Translations under genes and position numbers: made by a program
Assembly: GCA_009775225.1 (NCBI GenBank)
Contig: VSPE01000035.1
Location: 1 to 24,332 of the forward strand
Source of the DNA: Muribaculaceae bacterium
Lineage (GTDB): Bacteria; Bacteroidota; Bacteroidia; Bacteroidales; Muribaculaceae
Reading direction: 5' to 3'
DNA length: 24,332 nt
Notes under the pieces: generated by a model
What the model saw: only the letters and a program-made list of their open reading frames with translations
Database searches by the model: none
What the model was told of the DNA's origin: nothing
In this document: piece by piece, positions 1-6,837 of the stretch
Layout of the letters: every line of letters begins with the position of its first letter
How positions within the stretch are numbered: position 1 is the first letter of the stretch

Positions 1-2
1 AC

Positions 3-410
3 CCCGACACCCCTGAAGGCGCTATCGCCGCATCGGCTCTCACCGTACCCGGCGCAGCCACCGTCGACGGCTACACAATCACAATAGCCCAGGGTGCAGG
101 CGCCTCCGCTCCCGTATATAACGCCGGCACATCGGCAGTACGCCTCTACGCCGCCAACACCATATCGGTAGCAGGCAGCGGCCTCACATCCATCACCTTC
201 AACCTCGCCAGCGACGCCCACTTCCGCTACACCACCGTAGAGTGCAGCACCGGCGCTATCACCCCCGCCCAGGCCAAGGGAGACACCTCCTTCACATGGG
301 TAGGCAACGCATCGGAAGTTACCTTCACCGTAGGCGAGCAGGCCACCCTCGGCGACGACGGCGAAAGCAAGAAAGGCCAAATCCGCTTCACCTCTCTCTC
401 TATCAACTAA
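3..410 (+). CDS. C-terminal end of a repeat-domain protein (partial, 5' end outside window)
   Basis: The reading frame is open from the left edge and stops with TAA at 408-410, so only about 135 C-terminal residues are seen. They begin with a Pro/Asp/Thr linker (PDTPEG) and then form one complete copy of the module found three times in the next gene: A-LTVPG near its start, the SAVRLY strand, FRYTTVECSTG, SFTWVGNASEVTFTV, and KGQIRFTSLSIN at the very end. The next gene starts 24 bases later on the same strand, so the two are probably co-transcribed. By analogy the complete protein is probably an exported surface lipoprotein, but its N-terminus is not visible. The module is a beta-strand-rich, Ig- or carbohydrate-binding-like domain with no catalytic motif I can see. 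Homology with the neighbour is certain; function is unknown. Confidence 0.85.
   Translation, partial: PDTPEGAIAASALTVPGAATVDGYTITIAQGAGASAPVYNAGTSAVRLYAANTISVAGSGLTSITFNLASDAHFRYTTVECSTGAITPAQAKGDTSFTWVGNASEVTFTVGEQATLGDDGESKKGQIRFTSLSIN
21..407 (+). repeat. Repeat module R0 (coding, diverged copy)
   Basis: This single copy of the ~130-residue module is clearly homologous at protein level to the three copies downstream (TTV-CSTG, FTWVG-ASEVTFTV, GQIRFT). Its DNA has diverged, for example in codons around 225-300, so it has escaped the homogenisation seen among the downstream copies. Confidence 0.8.
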
Positions 411-434
411 TCCCCACTGTCTCTTAACAGAATT

Positions 435-3053
435 ATGAAAAGCATCAAATCATATATCCTCGGCCTCGCAGCCATGTCTGCGCTGACAGTGGGATTCTCC
501 GCCTGTCAGGACGACATCGACGCGCCCGTCGTCGAAGTACCCCAGACCGACCTGGTGGCAAATACCACCATTCTCGAACTCAAGGAGCGTTTCTGGGACG
601 AAGCAACCAACTACGCCACCACTATCGAAGACGCCGACGACCCCGAACGCCGCTTCATCATCGAAGGTACCGTGATTTCATCCGACGAAGAAGGCAACAT
701 CTTCAAGAGCCTCGTAATCCAGGATAAGACCGCAGCACTCGCCTTCTCGATTGACAGCTACAACCTCTACCTCAACTACCGCCCCGGCCAGAAAGTGGTT
801 ATGGACGTCACCGGCCAGGAAATAGGCAAGTACGCCGGCCTCCAGCAGATGGGCCGCAAATCGTGGTACAGCAACGGCAGCACATGGCAGGTATCGTTCA
901 TGTCGCTCGCCCGCTTCGAGACATTCACCGAGCTTAGCGGCCTGCCCGAAGTTGCCGACATCGACACAATGACGGTGAACACCTTCTCCGAAATCACACA
1001 GGCAGCCCAGTCGGCCGACGGCATACGCAAATGGCAGAGCCGCCTCGTGCGCTTCCGCAACGTTTACTTCGAAGAAGGCGGCAAGCGCAAGTTCTCGGTA
1101 TGGCACACCAAGGAGAACGACGAGCAGAACACCAACCTCGTAGACCGCCAGGGCGGCACAATGATTGTGCGTACCTCGGGCTACTGCACATTCTTCAACC
1201 AGACCCTCCCCGTAGGCAACATCGACCTCGTAGGTATCCTGAGCTACTACAACGGCACATGGCAGATTATGATGCTCGACGGCGAAGGTGTGCTCCCCGC
1301 AGGCGAAATCAAAGGCACCGAAGAGAACCCCTACTCCGTGACAGAAGCTATTCAGGAAATAAACTCCGGCATAGCATCCAAGAGCTGGGTAAAGGGCTAC
1401 ATCGTAGGTACACTCCAGCCCGAAGTCACCGAAGTGACATCTAACTCCGACATCGACTGGGACGCTCCCTTCATCCTGAGCAACAACATCATCATCGCTC
1501 CCTCGGCCACAACTGCCGACTACACCCAGTGCATGGTGGTGCGCCTGCCCTCGCAGTCCACTTTCCAGCAGTATGGCAACCTTGTGAACAATCCCTCTAA
1601 TCTCGGTAAGGAAATCAAGGTTCTCGGCGACCTCGCCACCGACTTCGGCATGGCCGGCGTAACAAACAACGGCGGTACCGACAAAGACTTCGCTATCGAA
1701 GGCGTTACTCCCGAACCCACTCCCGTAGAACCCGGCTCCGGCGTGACCGTAATGGCCACCGACATGACCGTACCCGGCACTACCACCGCCGGCTCATACT
1801 CTATCACTGTAAACCAGGGCAGCGGCGCCACAGCTCCCGCACAACACGCTTCCACATCGGCAGTACGCCTCTACAACGGCAACACTATCAGCTTTGCAGG
1901 CGCAGGCCTTACTTCTATCAAGTTCGTCCTCGCCAAGGATGCCGGCTTCCGCTACACCACCGTACAGTGCTCCACCGGCTCGATTTCGCCCGCTCAGGCT
2001 GAAGGCGACACCGAGTTCACATGGGTAGGCGACGCCTCCGAAGTGACATTCACTGTCGATGCCGACGCAACTCTCGGCTCAGACGGCCCCGAAAAACGCG
2101 GCCAAATCCGCTTCACTCAGATTGACATCAACGGCGGCGGCAACGGTGGCGGCGACACCCCCAATCCCCCCACTCCTCCCATCGGCAGCGGCGACGGCGC
2201 TTCTATCCTCGCCACAGCACTCACAGTGCCCGGCTCGACAACAATCAACGGCTACGTGATTACAGCCGACAAGGGCAGCGGCGCTACAGCTCCCGCGCAG
2301 CACGCCGCAACGGAGGCAGTGCGCCTCTACAACGGCAACACCCTCACGGTTGCAGGCACAGGCCTCAAGTCTATCAAGTTCGTCCTCGCCAAAGATGCCG
2401 GCTTCCGCTACACAACCGTACAGTGCTCCACCGGCTCGATTTCGCCCGCTCAGGCTGAAGGCGACACCGAGTTCACATGGGTAGGCGACGCCTCCGAAGT
2501 GACATTCACTGTCGATGCCGACGCAACTCTCGGCTCAGACGGCCCCGAAAAACGCGGCCAAATCCGCTTCACTCAGATTGACATCAACGGCGGCGGCAAC
2601 GGCGGCAACACTCCCGATACTCCCGACACCCCCGACGTACCCGGAGCCGACGTGACCATTGAAGCCAAATCGCTCACCGTGCCCGGCAGCACCACAATAA
2701 GCGGCTACACTATCGTGGCCGACAAAGCAAACGGTGCCACAGCTCCAGCACAGCACGCCGCAACGGAGGCAGTACGCCTCTACAACGGCAACACCCTCAG
2801 CATCTCGGGCGGCACAATGACAGCAATCACCTTCACCCTTGCCAAAGACGCCGGCTTCCGCTACACCACCGTGCAGTGCTCCACCGGCTCGATTTCGCCC
2901 GCTCAGGCAGAAGGCGACACCTCATTCACATGGGTAGGCAACGCCTCCGAAGTGACATTCACTGTCGATGCCGACGCAACTCTCGGCTCAGACGGCCCCG
3001 AAAAACGCGGCCAAATCCGCTTTACTCAGATTGGCATCACTGCCGCCAGGTAA
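435..3053 (+). CDS. Surface lipoprotein: DUF5689 + OB-like domain + three tandem beta modules
   Basis: This is an 872-residue exported lipoprotein. Residues 1-24 are a lipoprotein signal with lipobox FSAC (Cys24). The acidic stretch after the Cys (QDDID) resembles the Bacteroidota signal that sends lipoproteins to the cell surface. Residues ~45-285 match my memory of DUF5689 (FIIEGTVISSDEEGN, KSLVIQDKT, YRPGQKV). Residues ~294-414 look like the OB-fold DUF6359 type (NPYSVTEAI, SWVKGYIVG). Three modules follow at ~437-566, ~589-718 and ~738-871, joined by Gly/Asn/Pro/Thr-rich linkers. No catalytic motif is evident. The architecture suggests a ligand-binding or adhesive surface protein, possibly for glycans or nucleic acid; this is inference. 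A 24-base gap separates it from the upstream paralogue, and a strong terminator follows. Domain names come from recognition, not a search. Confidence 0.88.
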   Translation: MKSIKSYILGLAAMSALTVGFSACQDDIDAPVVEVPQTDLVANTTILELKERFWDEATNYATTIEDADDPERRFIIEGTVISSDEEGNIFKSLVIQDKTAALAFSIDSYNLYLNYRPGQKVVMDVTGQEIGKYAGLQQMGRKSWYSNGSTWQVSFMSLARFETFTELSGLPEVADIDTMTVNTFSEITQAAQSADGIRKWQSRLVRFRNVYFEEGGKRKFSVWHTKENDEQNTNLVDRQGGTMIVRTSGYCTFFNQTLPVGNIDLVGILSYYNGTWQIMMLDGEGVLPAGEIKGTEENPYSVTEAIQEINSGIASKSWVKGYIVGTLQPEVTEVTSNSDIDWDAPFILSNNIIIAPSATTADYTQCMVVRLPSQSTFQQYGNLVNNPSNLGKEIKVLGDLATDFGMAGVTNNGGTDKDFAIEGVTPEPTPVEPGSGVTVMATDMTVPGTTTAGSYSITVNQGSGATAPAQHASTSAVRLYNGNTISFAGAGLTSIKFVLAKDAGFRYTTVQCSTGSISPAQAEGDTEFTWVGDASEVTFTVDADATLGSDGPEKRGQIRFTQIDINGGGNGGGDTPNPPTPPIGSGDGASILATALTVPGSTTINGYVITADKGSGATAPAQHAATEAVRLYNGNTLTVAGTGLKSIKFVLAKDAGFRYTTVQCSTGSISPAQAEGDTEFTWVGDASEVTFTVDADATLGSDGPEKRGQIRFTQIDINGGGNGGNTPDTPDTPDVPGADVTIEAKSLTVPGSTTISGYTIVADKANGATAPAQHAATEAVRLYNGNTLSISGGTMTAITFTLAKDAGFRYTTVQCSTGSISPAQAEGDTSFTWVGNASEVTFTVDADATLGSDGPEKRGQIRFTQIGITAAR
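1743..2132 (+). repeat. Repeat module R1 of the DUF5689 lipoprotein
   Basis: This is the first of three in-frame modules, with a spacing to R2 of 456 bases (152 codons). The stretch 1914-2146 aligns without gaps to 2370-2602. Reading by eye I find about two mismatches in ~233 bases, both third-codon-position changes. Confidence 0.9.
2199..2588 (+). repeat. Repeat module R2 of the DUF5689 lipoprotein
   Basis: This is the second module, 456 bases after R1 and about 453 before R3. The 3' two thirds are almost identical in DNA to R1, while the 5' third (TALTVPGSTTINGY) is diverged. The Gly/Asn-rich linker that follows is also shared with R1. Confidence 0.9.
2646..3050 (+). repeat. Repeat module R3 of the DUF5689 lipoprotein
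   Basis: This third module ends the protein. Its part 2850-3034 is nearly identical to R1 and R2 with a few substitutions. The 5' third differs (SGGTMTAITFTLAKDAG), and the last residues are GITAAR in place of DIN plus linker. Confidence 0.88.
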
Positions 3054-3075
3054 GCCCACAGCAACACTTAGCACA

Positions 3076-3112
3076 CAAAGGCGCTACCCCTCGAGGTCGC
3101 GCCTTTGCTTTT
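3076..3112 (+). terminator. Rho-independent terminator after the DUF5689 lipoprotein
   Basis: A perfect 9-bp stem CAAAGGCGC/GCGCCTTTG (3076-3084 with 3099-3107) closes a 14-base loop and is followed by CTTTT. It lies 23 bases after the stop codon. Confidence 0.85.
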
Positions 3113-3159
3113 CACCTGCATATATTTCTGCCGACTATCAGGCTTGGTTCCAGGCGATT

Positions 3160-3180
3160 AAAACAATTAAAAACAATTAT
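3160..3180 (+). repeat. AT-rich spacer motif AAACAATTAA, tandem pair
   Basis: AAACAATTAA (3161-3170) is followed directly by AAACAATTAT (3171-3180). The same core occurs in the spacers near 5008-5060, 8439-8548 and 23480. Here it sits about 25 bases upstream of the -7 box of the next gene, over its -33 region. Confidence 0.6.
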
Positions 3181-3203
3181 TTTTTATTTCCCGCGGAAAA
3201 GCG

Positions 3204-3211
3204 TATCTTTG
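3204..3211 (+). promoter_or_regulatory. -7 promoter element of the OmpA/TPR lipoprotein gene
   Basis: TATCTTTG matches the Bacteroidota TAnnTTTG element 35 bases before the ATG at 3247. No clear TTTG -33 box is present at the usual spacing; an A/T tract fills that place. The element also argues that translation does not begin further upstream. Confidence 0.7.
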
Positions 3212-3246
3212 CAGGAGAAAACACAACCAAAAATTTATCACCGATT

Positions 3247-4932
3247 ATGAATCGCAAATTATGCTATGTGCTGGCACTCGGCTTTGCTCTGTCGCTCACA
3301 TCATGCGGCAAAAAGCTCGGTCAATTCAGCTCCGACTATTTTAGTGTTAATCCCAACCCGCTCGAAGTGGTGGGCGTCAATGTACCCGCTCGCGTGAGCG
3401 CCAAAATTCCCGCAAAATTCTTTGTAAAGAACGCCGAAGTAACCGTAACACCCACCCTCGTATATGCCGACGGCGAAGCTGCTTCGCAGGCCTACACCTT
3501 CCAGGGCGAGAAAGTACGCGGCAACAACCCCGTAATCTCGTATGAATTCGGCGGCACCCAGACCATACCCGTAAACTTCGCTTACCAGCCCGAAATGGCC
3601 AAGAGCGAACTCTACCTCGACTTCAACGTAGTTCAGGGAGGCAAGACCTACACCCTTCCCCGCGTGAAAGTGGCCGACGGCGTGATTGCTACTGCAGCTA
3701 TGGCCAACGCCGCAGGCGTGACTCCCGCACTCGCTGCCGACGCCTTCCAGCGCATCATCAACGAGAAGTATGCAGCCGACATCATGTTCCTTATCAACCA
3801 GGCCAACATCCGCGCCGGACAGCTCAACACCGACGCCATGCAGGAACTACGCAAGGAAATCAAGGCTGCCGCAGAAGCTCCCAACCTCGAGCTTGAAGAA
3901 ATCAACATCTCCTCGTATGCCTCGCCCGACGGCGGTGTGAAACTCAACACCACTCTTGCCGAAAACCGCGAGAAGAACACCAAGGCATACATGACCAACC
4001 AGCTCAAGAAGGACAAAATCACAGAGTTCGGCGAACTCACCGCTCAGTTCACCGCACAGGACTGGGAAGGCTTCCAGAAACTCGTTTCGCAGAGCAACAT
4101 CCAGGATAAAGACCTTATCCTCAGCGTTCTCTCCATGTACAAAGACCCCGAGCAGCGCGAACGCGAAATCCGCAACCTCTCTTCGGTATTCGAGCAGCTC
4201 GCCGACCAAATCCTGCCACAGCTCCGCTACTCGCGCATCACAGCTTCGGTCAACGTAATCGGCAAGAGCGACCAGGAAATCAAAGACCTATTCGCTTCCG
4301 ACCCCTCCAAGCTCAACGTTGAAGAAATTCTCTACTGCGCCACACTCACCGACGACAACGCTCAGCGCCTCAAAATCTACGACACCGCCGCTCGTCTCTA
4401 TCCCAACGACTACCGCACATGGAACGACCTCGGCATGGCTCAGTACATCGACGGCGACTTCAAGGCCGCTAAATCGTCGTTCGCTAAGGCTGCCTCTATG
4501 GGCAACAATCCCGAACCCCAGATGAACCTCGGTCTCATCGAAATGATTGACGGCAACTACACAAAGGCCAACCAGTACTTCGGCTCGGCTGCCGGTGTGA
4601 AGGAACTCGGCGACGCCCTCGGTGTTTACTACCTCAAGCAGGGCGACAACGCCGCTGCCGTAAAAGCCTTCGGCGACACCAAGAGCAACAACGCCGCTCT
4701 CGCACAAATCCTCACCAAGGACTACAGCAAGGCTAAATCGACCCTCGCCGCAATCGACGCCCCCGACGCCAACACTTACTACCTCATGGCTGTTCTCGGT
4801 GCACGCACCAACAACGAGTCGATGCTCACCACCAACCTCCGTCAGGCTGTTCGCCTCGACTCTTCGCTGGCCAAGAAAGCCGTCGATGACCTCGAGTTCG
4901 CAAACTACAACCTCTCGAAGGCTCTCAACTAA
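3247..4932 (+). CDS. Lipoprotein with OmpA-like segment and C-terminal TPRs
   Basis: This 561-residue exported lipoprotein has a short hydrophobic signal ending in lipobox LTSC (Cys20). Residues ~25-165 are a beta-rich region. Around 170-260 there is an OmpA-C-like segment (INISSYASPDG at ~219, then N--LAENREKNTKAYM), which in OmpA proteins binds peptidoglycan. Residues ~372-555 contain TPR-like helical repeats (YPNDYRTWNDLGMAQYIDGDFKAAKSSFAKA, then NLGLIEMIDGNYTKANQYF). I infer an envelope scaffold linking membrane, cell wall and protein partners. The frame stays open upstream to 2968, but the promoter box at 3204 and the signal peptide fix the start at ATG 3247. The gene stands alone between two terminators. 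I recognise the architecture as recurrent in Bacteroidales but cannot name the gene. Confidence 0.88.
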   Translation: MNRKLCYVLALGFALSLTSCGKKLGQFSSDYFSVNPNPLEVVGVNVPARVSAKIPAKFFVKNAEVTVTPTLVYADGEAASQAYTFQGEKVRGNNPVISYEFGGTQTIPVNFAYQPEMAKSELYLDFNVVQGGKTYTLPRVKVADGVIATAAMANAAGVTPALAADAFQRIINEKYAADIMFLINQANIRAGQLNTDAMQELRKEIKAAAEAPNLELEEINISSYASPDGGVKLNTTLAENREKNTKAYMTNQLKKDKITEFGELTAQFTAQDWEGFQKLVSQSNIQDKDLILSVLSMYKDPEQREREIRNLSSVFEQLADQILPQLRYSRITASVNVIGKSDQEIKDLFASDPSKLNVEEILYCATLTDDNAQRLKIYDTAARLYPNDYRTWNDLGMAQYIDGDFKAAKSSFAKAASMGNNPEPQMNLGLIEMIDGNYTKANQYFGSAAGVKELGDALGVYYLKQGDNAAAVKAFGDTKSNNAALAQILTKDYSKAKSTLAAIDAPDANTYYLMAVLGARTNNESMLTTNLRQAVRLDSSLAKKAVDDLEFANYNLSKALN

Positions 4933-4958
4933 ACAATAGCCTGCAAACTCATACCTCA

Positions 4959-4992
4959 GCCTCGCGACCACCCAAGCCGCGGGGCTTTTTTT
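4959..4992 (+). terminator. Rho-independent terminator after the OmpA/TPR lipoprotein
   Basis: The stem GCCTCGCG (4959-4966) pairs with CGCGGGGC (4978-4985), with one G-T wobble and an 11-base loop. Seven T residues follow at once. Confidence 0.85.
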
Positions 4993-5007
4993 CTTCTCTC
5001 CGAAGTC

Positions 5008-5060
5008 CCAAACAATTAAATCAATTATTAATTTTTCGGGGTGATTTCCAAACAATTAAA
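5008..5060 (+). repeat. AT-rich spacer motif CCAAACAATTAAA, two copies 40 bases apart
   Basis: CCAAACAATTAAA occurs at 5008-5020 and again at 5048-5060 in the 306-base spacer 4933-5238. It is the same core as near 3160 and 8439. Confidence 0.65.
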
Positions 5061-5100
5061 ACAAGGAAAACCAATTTTATTTTTTATTTATAATTTCTTA

Positions 5101-5136
5101 TTTCGGCGGCATTAGCCGCCGAAAGGCCGCTGGCCT
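5101..5136. repeat. Two adjacent perfect hairpins upstream of the barrel operon
   Basis: TTTCGGCGGC and GCCGCCGAAA (5101-5110, 5115-5124) form a perfect 10-bp stem with loop ATTA. AGGCC-GCT-GGCCT (5124-5136) follows immediately. They lie upstream of the -7 box at 5207, so they are not in that transcript's leader. No T-run follows on the + strand, so this is not an ordinary terminator. It could be a binding site or the remnant of a small repeat element. Confidence 0.6.
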
Positions 5137-5206
5137 AAGATACCAATAACTCGCCCGTTAGTCGTATTTTTGGGAGATAATATGTGATAAGATGCAAAAA
5201 AATGCG

Positions 5207-5214
5207 TAACTTTG
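5207..5214 (+). promoter_or_regulatory. -7 promoter element of the barrel/PCMD operon
   Basis: TAACTTTG matches TAnnTTTG and predicts a transcript start near 5220 and a leader of ~20 bases before ATG 5239. No good -33 box is seen. The element covers the in-frame TTG at 5212, which therefore cannot be the start codon. Confidence 0.72.
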
Positions 5215-5238
5215 AAAAAAATTTGCGCAAACAATACA

Positions 5239-5982
5239 ATGCTTACACGCATAACCACCATAATCACAGTTATATTTCTTGCTCTCACATCGTCTGTGAC
5301 AGCCTTGGGCCAACAAGAGTTCAAGCGCAAGCTCGAGCAGGTGACTTTCGTGCCAAAAGGCGCTTACGTTACAGGCATCAGCGTAAACTACTCCCAGTCC
5401 GACCAGAACAAATACCAGTTCCTCATATTTGAGAACCTCAGCGGCGACACCTACGAATTTAAGGTAAGCCCCACGCTGATGTACTGCTTCAAAGACAACC
5501 TCACCGCCGGCGGACGCTTCTCCTACGCGCGTCAGCGCACCCGCCTCAACTCTGCCGACATAGTACTCGGAGCCGACACCGAGTATAATATCGACGACCT
5601 ATACAGCGTGAGCCACAACTACATAGGCTCGGCCCTCTTCCGCACATATCTAAGCCTCGGCCGCAGCACACGCTTCGGCATATTCAACGAAGTGCAGGTG
5701 CAGGTAGGCGGTGGCCAGTCGAAACTCGTATCCGGCTCGGGCAACTCCATTACCGGCACCTACGAGCGTAATTTCCAGTTCAATGTAGGCCTTGCACCGG
5801 GCCTGTCGGTATTCCTGTCGAACTACTCGGCAATAGAAGTGAACGTGGGCGTACTCGGCTTCAACTACAACGACACTCGCTCGATATCCGACCAGATATA
5901 CCACGCGCACCGCCAGACCCGCAAAGCCAACTTTAAAGTAAACCTCTTTTCAATCACCTTCGGCGTGATGTTCTATATATAG
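5239..5982 (+). CDS. Outer-membrane beta-barrel protein (first of two paralogues)
   Basis: This 247-residue protein has a signal peptide (residues ~1-23, hydrophobic IITVIFLALTSSVTALG, cleavage before QQ). The rest alternates polar and aromatic/hydrophobic residues as in beta-barrels and ends in Ile after FNVNLFSITFGVMFYI-like strands, a typical outer-membrane terminal strand. It shares FVPKG, RFGIFNE, PGLSVFLSN, GVLGF and ANFKVNLFSITFG with the next protein, so the two are paralogues. The start at ATG 5239 is chosen because the promoter box lies over the upstream in-frame TTG. The gene is five bases from the next gene and first in a three-gene operon. Family membership beyond 'outer-membrane barrel' is not recognised; transport, anchoring or assembly are all possible. 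Confidence 0.85.
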   Translation: MLTRITTIITVIFLALTSSVTALGQQEFKRKLEQVTFVPKGAYVTGISVNYSQSDQNKYQFLIFENLSGDTYEFKVSPTLMYCFKDNLTAGGRFSYARQRTRLNSADIVLGADTEYNIDDLYSVSHNYIGSALFRTYLSLGRSTRFGIFNEVQVQVGGGQSKLVSGSGNSITGTYERNFQFNVGLAPGLSVFLSNYSAIEVNVGVLGFNYNDTRSISDQIYHAHRQTRKANFKVNLFSITFGVMFYI

Positions 5983-5987
5983 TCGAT

Positions 5988-6830
5988 ATGGCCCGTATAA
6001 CCACACTCATCATAGCGGCACTGACAGCCCTGCTCCTGGGCAACGCAGCCTCGGCCCAGACGATAGTACGCAAGAAAGACCGCACGCCCGTCGACTCGAT
6101 AGAGCAGGTAGTAATCGCCGGCGACACCGTCAACGTGGTTCTGCCGCAGAAGAATCTCGGACGCTTCGACCGCGGGCTGTTCAACTACATCTTCATCCCC
6201 AAAGGCAAATGGGCCTTCGGCATCACAGCATCGTACGGCGAGCTCCGCACCGAAGACGTGCAGGTGCTATCGCTCCTCAAAGACCTCGACTTCGAGGGCA
6301 AGATGTACTCCATAAAGCCTACCGTGGCATATTTCTTCGCCCACAACCAGTCGGTGGGCCTCAAATTCGACTACAACCGTGGCGTGGCCGACCTGGCCAA
6401 CTTCGGCATAGACTTCGACGAAGACCTCAGCTTCTCAATCCGCGACGTAAGCTACTACCAGCAGAGCTTCTCGGCAGGCGTATTCTACCGCGCCTACGTG
6501 GGCCTCGACGCCAACGGCCGATTTGGCGTATTCAACGAAACCGACCTCTCTTTCGGCAGCGGTTCCTCGCGCTTCCGCCGCATATACAACGGCGAGCCTA
6601 AAGACACCCGCACAATAGTCACTCAGGGCGCTCTAAACTTCAGCCCGGGCGTGTGCGTGTTCCTCCAGGAAAACGTCGGTTTCCAGGTTTCGTTCGGCGT
6701 ATTCGGCCTCAAATGGCGCAAAGAGAGCCAGACTACCGACGGCGTATACGAAGGCTCAAGAGCAACTTCGGGCGCCAACTTCCGCTTCAACATCTTCAAC
6801 ATCAACTTCGGCCTTATGGTCGTGATTTGA
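5988..6830 (+). CDS. Outer-membrane beta-barrel protein (second paralogue)
   Basis: This 280-residue protein has a signal peptide (MARITTLIIAALTALLLGNAASA, cleavage before Q24). A short polar N-terminal segment (residues ~25-60, VRKKDRTPVDS) precedes the barrel, which shares FIPKG, RFGVFNE, SPGVCVFLQEN, GVFGLKW and ANFRFNIFNINFG with the upstream protein and ends in Ile. It begins five bases after the previous stop and is followed seven bases later by a lipoprotein gene, so all three are probably translated from one message. The extra N-terminal segment, absent from the first paralogue, might contact a partner in the periplasm; that is speculation. Confidence 0.85.
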   Translation: MARITTLIIAALTALLLGNAASAQTIVRKKDRTPVDSIEQVVIAGDTVNVVLPQKNLGRFDRGLFNYIFIPKGKWAFGITASYGELRTEDVQVLSLLKDLDFEGKMYSIKPTVAYFFAHNQSVGLKFDYNRGVADLANFGIDFDEDLSFSIRDVSYYQQSFSAGVFYRAYVGLDANGRFGVFNETDLSFGSGSSRFRRIYNGEPKDTRTIVTQGALNFSPGVCVFLQENVGFQVSFGVFGLKWRKESQTTDGVYEGSRATSGANFRFNIFNINFGLMVVI

Positions 6831-6837
6831 CACCGCT

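Noticed and set aside
1743..3050. CRISPR-like or mobile repeat array
   Set aside because: The repeats are long (~455 bases), in frame and protein-coding, with no short repeat/spacer structure.
2968..3246. N-terminal extension of the OmpA/TPR lipoprotein
   Set aside because: The frame overlaps repeat R3 and a terminator. The promoter box at 3204 and the lipoprotein signal set the start at 3247.
4288..5055. 255-residue reading frame on the minus strand
   Set aside because: It is antisense to the TPR region, crosses a terminator, and has shadow-like composition (Val/Glu/Gly-rich, no domain).
5212..5238. TTG start for the first barrel
   Set aside because: The codon lies inside the TAACTTTG promoter box, so it is not in the message. 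ATG 5239 begins a normal signal peptide.
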